Shown one piece after another: positions 1 through 7,084 of a stretch of 23,617 bases of DNA (positions within the stretch are counted from its first letter, which is position 1; each line of letters opens with the position of its first letter). The notes under the pieces are model-generated. The model had not been told where the DNA came from and did no database searches. It worked only from the letters and a program-made list of their open reading frames with translations. Source of the stretch: Marinilabilia sp964403175 (GTDB lineage Bacteria > Bacteroidota > Bacteroidia > Bacteroidales > Marinilabiliaceae); contig CAYOFH010000042.1 in NCBI GenBank assembly GCA_964403175.1, positions 1-23,617 on the forward strand. Reading direction: 5' to 3'. The position numbers were made by a program, and so were the translations under genes.

Positions 1-237
1 GGCCCGCAAGGCCTTGTGCAAGAATCTTTTAACCAATCATTTATAGTTAAAAGTGGTTTTATATTAAAGTACAGACCTTCAATATTATCCGATTAAACTT
101 AATTCTTATATCTAAAAATCTAACGATCTATTGTAAAGGAATACAAAATAATAAAACCTTTTTTCCCGTTTGTAGTAAAACACCTAACAAGATTAATTAA
201 CTAAAAATCTATTGCGATGCTCAACTAAATGCAAACC

Positions 238-302
238 AGCCCGCTGAAGCGGGTTAAGATGGGTGTTTGTGGCTCCCTTTAAACACCCTGCTGAAGCAGG
301 GT
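238..302. repeat. Paired TGAA-loop hairpins with a competing fold
   Basis: Two similar hairpins lie 30 nt apart. The first (238-255) has a 7-bp stem, including one G-U pair, around a TGAA loop with core CCCGC/GCGGG. The second (285-302) has a perfect 7-bp stem ACCCTGC/GCAGGGT around the same loop. Between them GGGTGTTT (261-268) is the exact complement of AAACACCC (281-288), and this pairing overlaps the left arm of the second hairpin, so the two folds exclude each other. The element looks like a dispersed intergenic repeat; copies elsewhere in the genome cannot be checked from this window. Confidence 0.6.
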
Positions 303-543
303 TCATAAATTGCGGCTAACCTCCCCCACCAACCGGCTTCTCCCGTAAATACCAGCTAACCGACTTTTTCAGCGTGCACTAATTAATTGATAACCACTAA
401 AAATTGCAGGTTGCCTGCTTCAATAAACAGATTATCAATATTATTTCCTTCATCAAAATTATCTGCGTTAGATAGCATTTCCTGATACGTGAACATTGCA
501 TACGAAGATTTATGAATTATCAGGCAAATTAAAACCATTACAT

Positions 544-551
544 TATTTTTG
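544..551 (+). promoter_or_regulatory. Candidate -7 box for porU-porV (TAnnTTTG)
   Basis: TATTTTTG fits the Bacteroidota sigma-A -7 consensus TAnnTTTG and lies 36 nt before the porU start codon, predicting a leader of about 30 nt. No clear TTG-type -33 element is visible 17-23 nt upstream. In AT-rich DNA this octamer can arise by chance. Confidence 0.4.
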
Positions 552-587
552 TGTTCTGATTCAACCTGATTTAGTAAGATAAATTAT

Positions 588-3500
588 ATGGCGAAAGGCC
601 CCTACATACTGACAATATTTTTGTTTTTTCTGAGTGGTGCTCTGTTCAGCAGCCCCGGCAACACCGACAAAACGAAATTCCTTGAACAAATTTCATGGAA
701 AACAGCCCCGGAATATCCCGAAATGCCTTTTGCCGGGAGTGGTTTCTTCGATGATACTTCAGGTGTTCCGGTGTACAGAACATCCTTTCCGCTTCCCGAA
801 AACATCTCATCGCAGAATCTGAATATTGAAGAAGCCCTCTTTGTCCCACTTAGTTGGGAAATTTCAGAGGACAATAAGTACCTGACAGATGTTACGGATG
901 AAGATCTTACGGAAAACTTCACCTTCCGGATAGTAACCATCAGAAAAAAGGCATTCCTTGAAATAGAGGTAATCCCTTTCAGAAGACAGGAAAATCAATG
1001 GGAGAGACTGTTGCAGTTTTCTGTAGAGCTTTCATTTTCATCTTCTTCATCAGAAAAGCTGAAATCTGAATCCTCCAGGTACGCCGGTTCTTCCAGACTT
1101 TCGTCGGGTAAATGGGTAAAAATTGGCAGCAAAAAACAGGGCATCCATAAGATCCCCTACTCAACACTGCAATCCTGGGGGTTTTCCACACCTTCCAAAG
1201 TTCAGGTATATGGTAATGGAGGAGAAATGGTTCCCATGGACAACAGCAGCGAACGTCCGGATGATCTTCAGACAGTCAACTGCCTACATTCGGATGAAGC
1301 CATTTATTTTTACTCTCCGGGAACCTGGAAATGGCATTATAATGAAAACGATGAAATGTTTCATTTTGAAAGACACAAATACTCTCAAATGGCATTTTTC
1401 TTTCTGTCGGAAACCAATGAAGAAATCCGGACACCCGAAAAACACGAAACCCCACAGGGGACAATTTCAAATACCACCAATTCCTTCGATGCACTATATT
1501 TCCACGAGTCGGAAAGCGAGAATGTATTAAAATCAGGGAGCCAGTGGTTTGGAGAGAAATTTAACAACTCTATAGCTATGGAGAGAAGTTTTGAAGTGGA
1601 AATGCCCAACATAATAGCACAAGAGGAAGCAGTATTTTACACTCAGGTAGCCGGCCGCTCCAATTCAGCTCAGTCCTTTAGTATAGACATCAGTGAATCT
1701 GCTAATCTGACGGTTTCCGTTAATACAGTATCCCTTAACGATTATCTGGGATATTATTTACGTCTTGCCAGTGGAAAACAAACATTCATACCCGGCAGCA
1801 GCCGTTTCAACATTAACTACAGCTATACCAATCCAGCTTCCACATCCATTGGATGGCTGGATTACTTTGTAATTAACGGTAGAGGGCGCCTTTCCCTTGA
1901 CAATGGCTCATTGGTATTTCGTGACAAATCAGTGGTTGCGCCGGGAAACATTACCACATATGAAGTTTCCGGAGCATCAGGATCTGATCACGTCTGGGAT
2001 ATAACCAATCCGGCACAGGCGATCAGTATGCAAACTGAAACCTCCGGACAGACACTGACTTTTACTGCCCGTTCTCATGAAATAAGGGAATATGTTGCTT
2101 TTAATTCTTCTCATTCTTTTCCTCAACCTGAATTCATTGAGAACATTGACAATCAAAACCTGCATGCCACCGCTCCGGCGGAGATGATAATTGTAGCTCC
2201 CAAACAATTTTTGGGACAGGCAAACCGACTGGCCAGGCTCCACAATCAGCATTCAAACCTGAGTGTAGTGGTTGCCGAAAGGGATAAAATATATAACGAA
2301 TTCTCATGGGGCCATCCGGATCCGGGAGCCATCCGAAGCTTCCTCAAGATGCTTTACGACAGAGCAGGCGACAACACTGCGAAAACACCGAAATTACTCT
2401 TACTTTTCGGTGACGGCACTTACGACAACCGAAATATTGATAATACTCCTGCCGCCCCTCTGCCTACCTATCAGTCAGATAATTCCATATACCAAACCAA
2501 CACCTTTGTAACTGATGATTTCTTTGGTTTCCTGGACGATAATGAAGGCGCAGACCTGAGGAATGACCGGTTGGATATCGGCATAGGCCGTTTCCCTGTA
2601 TCCACCAGCCAACAGGCTGAAAATGCTGTAAATAAATCGGAAACATACCTGTTGAATCAGGAACCCGGCAAATGGAAAAACAAAATTACCTTTATCGGGG
2701 ACGATGGTGATTTCAATATCCATGTGCGGGATGCAGACCGCCTGACGCAAAAAATTGCAGCCAATCATGAACAGTTTGATTTGAACAAGATATATTTTGA
2801 TGCCTTTAAAATGACTTCGGGAGCTGTAGGAAAAGAATTTCCGGAGGCAAAAACAAGGGTTATGCAAGCCATTTCGGAAGGAACCCTGATTCTCAACTAC
2901 ACCGGTCACGGAAGCGAGAATAATCTTGCACACGAAAAAATCATTACCAAAACCGACATCAATGGCTGGCGCAATAAAAACAAACTACCTCTATTTATTA
3001 CCGCCACCTGTGAGTTCAGTCGTTTCGACAATCACAATTTTACATCGGGTGGAGAAGAAGTTTTTCTAAACCCCAATGGGGGAGGTATTGCCCTTTTATC
3101 CACCACCCGGATTGTATATTCAAGCCTTAATTTTACACTAAACAATGCCTTTTATAATCATGCTTTCGAAAAGGATGAAAACGGGTTACCCCTGCGAATT
3201 GGAGAGATGATGCGCCGAACCAAAACGGAATCAGGTTCCAATACCAACAAACTTAACTTTACCCTTTTGGGCGATCCGGCCCTTCGCCTGATATATCCGG
3301 CCAATAAAGTTACCACATCAGACCTCAACACCATTGATATTTCAGAACAACCCGATACGATCAGTGCTTTGTCAAAAAACCGCATAAGCGGTATAATAAA
3401 AGATCCATTGGGAGATCCGTTAACAGATTATTCAGGAATTGCCAGTATTACTGTTTATGACAAAGCGGTCAACAGAAAAACATTTGGAAACGGAAGTAAT

Positions 3501-4382
3501 GAGCCCTTTGATTTTAAGGAATTCACCAATATCCTCTTCCAGGGGGAAGCAACCGTCACCAACGGAAAATTCTCATTCGAATTTGTTGTACCCAAAGATA
3601 TCAGATACAATTTTGACAAAGGGAGAATAAGCTATTATGCGATTTCAGATGAGGGGGAAGAAGCTGCAGGAGCATTCACCGATGTGATCATTGGAGGCAT
3701 TAGTAATGATGCAGGCCAGGACGAAAAAGGCCCGGACATAAATTTATACATGAATCATCCCGGATTTAAATCCGGACAGACTACCGGTTCCCGCCCAATG
3801 CTTTATGCCGATTTGTTTGATGAATCAGGCATCAACACTTCCGGAATCGGGATTGGTCATAACATAACCCTCGTCATTGATGAGGATACGAATAATCCAC
3901 TGATACTAAATGATGCATTTAACGCAGATACCGATCATTTTCAAAAAGGGACTCTTGCCTATCATCTTCCAAAGCTCGAGGATGGCACACATACCGTCAC
4001 ACTTAAAGTTTGGGATAACTACAATAATTCTTCGACAGCCACGTTAAGATTCAGGGTTGCAAACAATCATGGATTAAATGTCCGTGATTTATCTGTCTTC
4101 CCCAACCCTGTTTCACCCGGGCAGGAGGTAAATCTAAGCATGCAAACAGATGCCCCGAATGCATTAATCAAAGCGACTATCCAGTTTGTGGATAATTCGG
4201 GGAAAGTAACAGGAACCGTGGAAGATGAGATCATATCATCAGGCAATATGATAGGGCCCTATAAGTTACCTATGGAACAATCGGGCTGGAATTATTCGAA
4301 TATCTGTTTCGTGCGCATAATTCTTAAGCCCCAAAACGGAGAAGAAACCCAGGTAGTTGCGAAATTATTACCTACCCAATAA
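588..4382 (+). CDS. porU: Type IX secretion system sortase PorU (C25 gingipain-like peptidase)
   Basis: PorU is the outer-membrane-associated cysteine peptidase that removes the C-terminal signal of type IX cargo and transfers it to an anionic-LPS anchor, acting with PorV. The 1264-residue product starts with a signal peptide (residues 1-22). A long N-terminal beta-rich region follows, then a peptidase C25 domain at about 533-903. The catalytic pair is visible: His774 in YTGHGSENN and Cys808 in TATCEFSRFD. The C-terminal ~100 residues (from about 1167, LSVFPNPVSPG) look like a type IX C-terminal domain, as known for PorU itself. The length fits the family. The start was chosen because the signal peptide follows it directly. 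The gene ends 21 nt before porV, with which it is probably co-transcribed; that adjacency is common in the phylum. The main alternative is a gingipain-type cargo protease, made unlikely by the neighbour. Confidence 0.93.
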   Translation: MAKGPYILTIFLFFLSGALFSSPGNTDKTKFLEQISWKTAPEYPEMPFAGSGFFDDTSGVPVYRTSFPLPENISSQNLNIEEALFVPLSWEISEDNKYLTDVTDEDLTENFTFRIVTIRKKAFLEIEVIPFRRQENQWERLLQFSVELSFSSSSSEKLKSESSRYAGSSRLSSGKWVKIGSKKQGIHKIPYSTLQSWGFSTPSKVQVYGNGGEMVPMDNSSERPDDLQTVNCLHSDEAIYFYSPGTWKWHYNENDEMFHFERHKYSQMAFFFLSETNEEIRTPEKHETPQGTISNTTNSFDALYFHESESENVLKSGSQWFGEKFNNSIAMERSFEVEMPNIIAQEEAVFYTQVAGRSNSAQSFSIDISESANLTVSVNTVSLNDYLGYYLRLASGKQTFIPGSSRFNINYSYTNPASTSIGWLDYFVINGRGRLSLDNGSLVFRDKSVVAPGNITTYEVSGASGSDHVWDITNPAQAISMQTETSGQTLTFTARSHEIREYVAFNSSHSFPQPEFIENIDNQNLHATAPAEMIIVAPKQFLGQANRLARLHNQHSNLSVVVAERDKIYNEFSWGHPDPGAIRSFLKMLYDRAGDNTAKTPKLLLLFGDGTYDNRNIDNTPAAPLPTYQSDNSIYQTNTFVTDDFFGFLDDNEGADLRNDRLDIGIGRFPVSTSQQAENAVNKSETYLLNQEPGKWKNKITFIGDDGDFNIHVRDADRLTQKIAANHEQFDLNKIYFDAFKMTSGAVGKEFPEAKTRVMQAISEGTLILNYTGHGSENNLAHEKIITKTDINGWRNKNKLPLFITATCEFSRFDNHNFTSGGEEVFLNPNGGGIALLSTTRIVYSSLNFTLNNAFYNHAFEKDENGLPLRIGEMMRRTKTESGSNTNKLNFTLLGDPALRLIYPANKVTTSDLNTIDISEQPDTISALSKNRISGIIKDPLGDPLTDYSGIASITVYDKAVNRKTFGNGSNEPFDFKEFTNILFQGEATVTNGKFSFEFVVPKDIRYNFDKGRISYYAISDEGEEAAGAFTDVIIGGISNDAGQDEKGPDINLYMNHPGFKSGQTTGSRPMLYADLFDESGINTSGIGIGHNITLVIDEDTNNPLILNDAFNADTDHFQKGTLAYHLPKLEDGTHTVTLKVWDNYNNSSTATLRFRVANNHGLNVRDLSVFPNPVSPGQEVNLSMQTDAPNALIKATIQFVDNSGKVTGTVEDEIISSGNMIGPYKLPMEQSGWNYSNICFVRIILKPQNGEETQVVAKLLPTQ

Positions 4383-4403
4383 ACACAAAGAAAAATACTT
4401 ACG

Positions 4404-5582
4404 ATGAACAACAAAACAATCAGTAAAGCACTTTTCGCATTTCTATTTCTTGGCCTGATGCAGACGACAACAGCCCAGGATGACGAAGTCAACCTTAGCG
4501 GACAACAAAACATCATAAGCACAGCCGTTTCGTTTCTGGACATCGCTCCTGAGTCAAGAGGCGGGGCAATGGGAAATTCAGGGGTGGCCATATCTCCCGA
4601 TGTAAATTCGCAACATTGGAATCCTGCAAAATATGCTTTTATAGAAAAAGAATCCGGAGTTGCTCTCTCTTATACCCCGTGGCTGCGAAAACTTGTAAAT
4701 GACATCAACCTTTATTATCTGACAGGATACAAACGGCTCGATGACATGCAGACTGTCAGTGCGTCAATTCGCTATTTTTCCTTAGGCGATATTACTTTTA
4801 TGTCGGAAGAAGCCGTTGAGCAAGGTACTGCCTCGCCCAACGAGTTTGCAATAGATGCAGCATACAGTCGTGTTCTCTCTGAACATCTTTCAGGCTCTGT
4901 GGCTTTTCGTTACATCCGTTCCGACCTGCAGATCGGGCTCAGTGGATCTTCCGGAAGTGACAATTACCAGGCAGGGAACTCATTTGCAGCAGACCTCTCC
5001 TTTTATTATCAAAATGAAATAGAACTGGGCGGAAACGATGCCAACCTGAGTGCCGGTATCAACATATCCAATATTGGTAATAAAATTTCCTACGATGGTA
5101 ATATCGAACAGTTTATCCCAACCAACTTAAGACTGGGCACAGCTTTGAGAAGCCAACTCGATCAATATAATGAGCTTACCGTTTCACTTGATTTTAATAA
5201 ACTTCTGGTACCTACCCCGGGCAATCAAACAACAGAGGATAATACTTCTGTATTTCAAAGTGATGATGTATCTGTCATTTCCGGAATGTTTCAATCATTC
5301 AGCGATGCTCCCGGAGGAATGGAGGAAGAACTTCAGGAAATCAATGTAAGCTTTGGTGCGGAGTACCTATATAATCAACAATTTGCTGTCAGAGCAGGAT
5401 ATTTTCATGAGCATGAAAACAAAGGTAACCGCAAATATTTCACTGCCGGTGTCGGCCTTAAATTTAACATGCTTTCTATAGATGCCTCCTACATAATCCC
5501 CATGGTTCAAAACAACCCTCTGGCAAATACTGTACGGTTTACTCTCGGACTTGATCTGAATCAGATGATTGATCAGTATTGA
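4404..5582 (+). CDS. porV: Type IX secretion outer-membrane protein PorV
   Basis: PorV (LptO) is a FadL-related outer-membrane beta-barrel that collects type IX cargo from the translocon and presents it to PorU. The 392-residue product has a signal peptide (about 1-24, ending in TTTAQ). The family-typical segment follows: FLDIAPESRGGAMGNSGVA, then HWNPAK, with alternating beta-strand pattern to a C-terminus typical of barrel proteins (FTLGLDLNQMIDQY). It lies 21 nt downstream of porU on the same strand. A hairpin terminator at 5813-5852 is the first plausible end of the transcript. The TGA stop is itself the first bases of a degenerate heptamer array. Assignment is firm from family sequence and from the porU neighbour. 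Confidence 0.93.
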   Translation: MNNKTISKALFAFLFLGLMQTTTAQDDEVNLSGQQNIISTAVSFLDIAPESRGGAMGNSGVAISPDVNSQHWNPAKYAFIEKESGVALSYTPWLRKLVNDINLYYLTGYKRLDDMQTVSASIRYFSLGDITFMSEEAVEQGTASPNEFAIDAAYSRVLSEHLSGSVAFRYIRSDLQIGLSGSSGSDNYQAGNSFAADLSFYYQNEIELGGNDANLSAGINISNIGNKISYDGNIEQFIPTNLRLGTALRSQLDQYNELTVSLDFNKLLVPTPGNQTTEDNTSVFQSDDVSVISGMFQSFSDAPGGMEEELQEINVSFGAEYLYNQQFAVRAGYFHEHENKGNRKYFTAGVGLKFNMLSIDASYIIPMVQNNPLANTVRFTLGLDLNQMIDQY

Positions 5583-5628
5583 GCTGGAGTCTCGAAGTTG
5601 GAAGTTGGAGGTTAGAAGTTAGAAAAAA
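5580..5628. repeat. Heptamer tandem array after porV
   Basis: Seven 7-bp units run in register: TGAGCTG, GAGTCTC, GAAGTTG, GAAGTTG, GAGGTTA, GAAGTTA, GAAAAAA. The first unit contains the porV stop codon. The array runs into the 55-nt segment that is duplicated across the first N gap. Similar arrays follow ispF and merR and lie beside lemA. Confidence 0.65.
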
Positions 5629-5824
5629 CCGGAATGAGATAACTAATTTTAGAGAATGAGGCTGCACGANNNNNNNNNNNNNNNNNNNNNNNNNNNNNNN
5701 NNNNNNNNNNNNNNNNNNNNNNNNNNNNNNNNNNNNNNNNNNNNNNNNNNNNNNNNNNNNNNNNNNNNNGAAGTTAGAAAAAACCGGAATGAGATAACTA
5801 ATTTTAGAGAATGAGGCTGCACGA
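5615..5824. other. 100-N assembly gap flanked by identical 55-nt ends
   Basis: Bases 5615-5669 and 5770-5824 are identical over 55 nt, and exactly 100 N (5670-5769) separate them. This is the pattern left when two contigs that overlap by an assembler word length are scaffolded without merging. The left copy stops exactly at the end of the left arm of the terminator hairpin completed only on the right. The real porV-ispF spacer is probably about 142 nt with one copy. Confidence 0.8.
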
Positions 5825-5852
5825 TGATTTTTCGTTGCAGTCTCTTTTTTTT
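5813..5852 (+). terminator. Rho-independent terminator of porU-porV
   Basis: The left arm GAGGCTGCACGA (5813-5824) pairs with TCGTTGCAGTCTC (5832-5844) through one G-U pair and a one-base bulge, over a 7-nt loop. Eight T residues (5845-5852) follow. Position, strand and T-run fit termination of the porU-porV transcript just before the ispF promoter. Confidence 0.75.
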
Positions 5853-5861
5853 GTAAATTTG
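5834..5861 (+). promoter_or_regulatory. Promoter of ispF (TTG / TAAATTTG)
   Basis: TAAATTTG at 5854-5861 is a full match to the Bacteroidota -7 consensus TAnnTTTG. GTTG at 5834-5837 is a plausible -33 element with 16 nt between them. The box ends 18 nt before the ispF start, giving a leader of roughly 12 nt. The -33 element lies inside the right arm of the upstream terminator, so the two signals share sequence. Confidence 0.6.
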
Positions 5862-5879
5862 TGATATAAAAATTAAGAT

Positions 5880-6362
5880 ATGTCCATACGTATTGGAATG
5901 GGATATGACGTACACCAAATGGCCGAAGGTTACAAGCTGTGGATTGGTGGCATCGAAGTCCCTTACGAGAAAGGTTCCGTGGGCCATTCCGATGGCGACG
6001 TGTTGATTCATGCCATTTGCGACGCATTACTGGGAGCACTGAACTTACGGGATATTGGCTTTCATTTTCCCGACACCGACCCCGGGCTGAAAGGCATCGA
6101 CAGTAAAATTTTGCTGAAAAAGACCATGGCGATTATCCGCGATAAAGGATATGAACTGGGAAATATGGATACCACCATCTGTCTTCAGCATCCCAAAATC
6201 AACCCTTTTATCCCCGGGATGCAGAAGGTACTTTCCGATGTAATGGGAGTGGATGTTTCTCAGGTTTCCATAAAAGCCACTACCACCGAAAAGCTTGGTT
6301 TTGTGGGCGAAGGAAAGGGTATTTCGGCTTATGCGACTGTTTTGTTAGTTGTTAGCTCTTAG
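5880..6362 (+). CDS. ispF: 2-C-methyl-D-erythritol 2,4-cyclodiphosphate synthase
   Basis: IspF converts CDP-methylerythritol 2-phosphate to methylerythritol cyclodiphosphate, releasing CMP, in the cytosolic MEP pathway to isoprenoid precursors. The 160-residue product has the family hallmarks: GMGYDVH (metal ligands Asp10 and His12), GHSDGDVLIHA with His44 as third metal ligand, FPDTDP, and the late KATTTEKLGFVGEGKGISAY segment. Length is normal for this trimeric enzyme. The start is fixed by the standard MSIRIGMGYDVH N-terminus and the promoter just upstream. The end is odd: after SAYATVL the last codons (LVVSS) and the TAG stop are made of 7-bp repeat units that continue downstream. It probably has its own transcript rather than sharing that of porU-porV, because a terminator separates them. 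Confidence 0.96.
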   Translation: MSIRIGMGYDVHQMAEGYKLWIGGIEVPYEKGSVGHSDGDVLIHAICDALLGALNLRDIGFHFPDTDPGLKGIDSKILLKKTMAIIRDKGYELGNMDTTICLQHPKINPFIPGMQKVLSDVMGVDVSQVSIKATTTEKLGFVGEGKGISAYATVLLVVSS

Positions 6363-6393
6363 CTCTCAGCTGTTGGCTGGTGGCTCTGCCTCA
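6345..6393. repeat. Heptamer tandem array at the ispF 3' end
   Basis: Units in register are TTAGTTG, TTAGCTC, TTAGCTC, TCAGCTG, TTGGCTG, GTGGCTC and a weaker TGCCTCA. The array begins inside ispF, provides its stop codon, and continues about 30 nt downstream. The AGCTC/CAGCT core is shared with the array beside lemA (20835-20925). Confidence 0.75.
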
Positions 6394-6555
6394 AAAGAGA
6401 ATGAGAATAATCAACTATGCGGGTTCCATCCGCCCTTAAGAAATAAAAGTTAAACGAATGAAACGGGCATGACAATGTTTCCCGCAAAAGAACATGTGCA
6501 AGTTCCTGTATGCGGGTTCCATCCGGCCTCAATAAATAAATATTATACGGATGAA
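6392..6555. repeat. Two 71-bp direct repeats spaced 93 bp, before the thioredoxin gene
   Basis: Copies at 6392-6462 and 6485-6555 align without gaps. About three quarters of bases are identical overall, and the last 47 bp (6416-6462 and 6509-6555) match at about 40 of 47 positions, starting with a shared TATGCGGGTTCCATCCG. The second copy ends over the thioredoxin start codon; the first has an ATG at the equivalent place that opens only a few codons. Confidence 0.6.
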
Positions 6556-6880
6556 TATTATTGAATCCAAAGACCATTTTCAGCAAGTTGTAAAAAAAGA
6601 AGCAGCCGTACTGGTTTATTTCTCTAACCAACAGTGCAATGTATGCAAGGTATTGAAACCGAAAGTAAAAGATCTGCTTGAGGAGAAATTTCCAAAAATG
6701 GCAATGTATTACAGTGACACTGTTAACCAGTCGGAAGTAGCTGCGCAGAACAGGGTTTTTGCGGTACCCACAGTACTGGTATTTTTTGATGGCCGTGAAA
6801 CGTACCGGTTTAGCCGGAACATTGGTCTCGGGGAACTGGAACAATCCATAGAACGGCCCTACTCAATGATCTTCGAATAG
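6551..6880 (+). CDS. Small thioredoxin-fold protein with a CNVC active site
   Basis: The 109-residue product has the thioredoxin layout. A beta strand (VLVYFS) leads to a CxxC motif, Cys29-Asn-Val-Cys32, followed by K-x-L-x-P; the cis-proline loop is at Pro73 (FAVPT), then a strand and a C-terminal helix. There is no signal peptide, so it is predicted cytosolic. The usual WCGPC is replaced by QCNVC: both cysteines remain, but the dipeptide between them, which tunes redox potential, is unusual. It may be a thiol-disulfide oxidoreductase or a specialised partner protein; the substrate is unknown. The ATG at 6551 lies in a repeated leader sequence with no strong ribosome binding site. The same frame stays open for dozens of codons after its TAG stop. 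Confidence 0.85.
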   Translation: MNIIESKDHFQQVVKKEAAVLVYFSNQQCNVCKVLKPKVKDLLEEKFPKMAMYYSDTVNQSEVAAQNRVFAVPTVLVFFDGRETYRFSRNIGLGELEQSIERPYSMIFE

Positions 6881-7084
6881 GTATACTTTTCCGCCCTGGC
6901 GGTAAAATCCTTTGCCGTGGTGCATGATTTACTGAAGTATCAGAAGGAGTGGCATCCGCAGCTTACCGGGAATACCGACAGGAATAGCTTTTTTAAAGCA
7001 GCATTATCCATGGTAAAATTGATTCACACGGTTGGTTTGTTTTATTTGATATTACCATTAATCCGAAAAACATGCCATGACAAA

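Larger units (their letters stand above)
1..587. other. Gene-free left flank upstream of porU
   Basis: No convincing reading frame lies here on either strand. The stretch is AT-rich and contains two TGAA-loop hairpins (238-255 and 285-302) and a promoter-like box at 544-551; both are listed separately. A short repeated string, CTAAAAATCT, occurs near 112 and again near 201. The first bases (GGCC, five bases, GGCC) could be the end of a structure or gene that lies outside the window; I cannot tell. Confidence 0.6.

Noticed and set aside
5539..6039. Minus-strand frame across the first gap and ispF
   Set aside because: It is open only because N codons are not stops and it lies antisense to ispF and porV.
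6891..6902. CCGCC-CT-GGCGG hairpin after the thioredoxin gene as terminator
   Set aside because: The stem is only five bp with an impossible two-base loop (four bp with a four-base loop), and no T-run follows.
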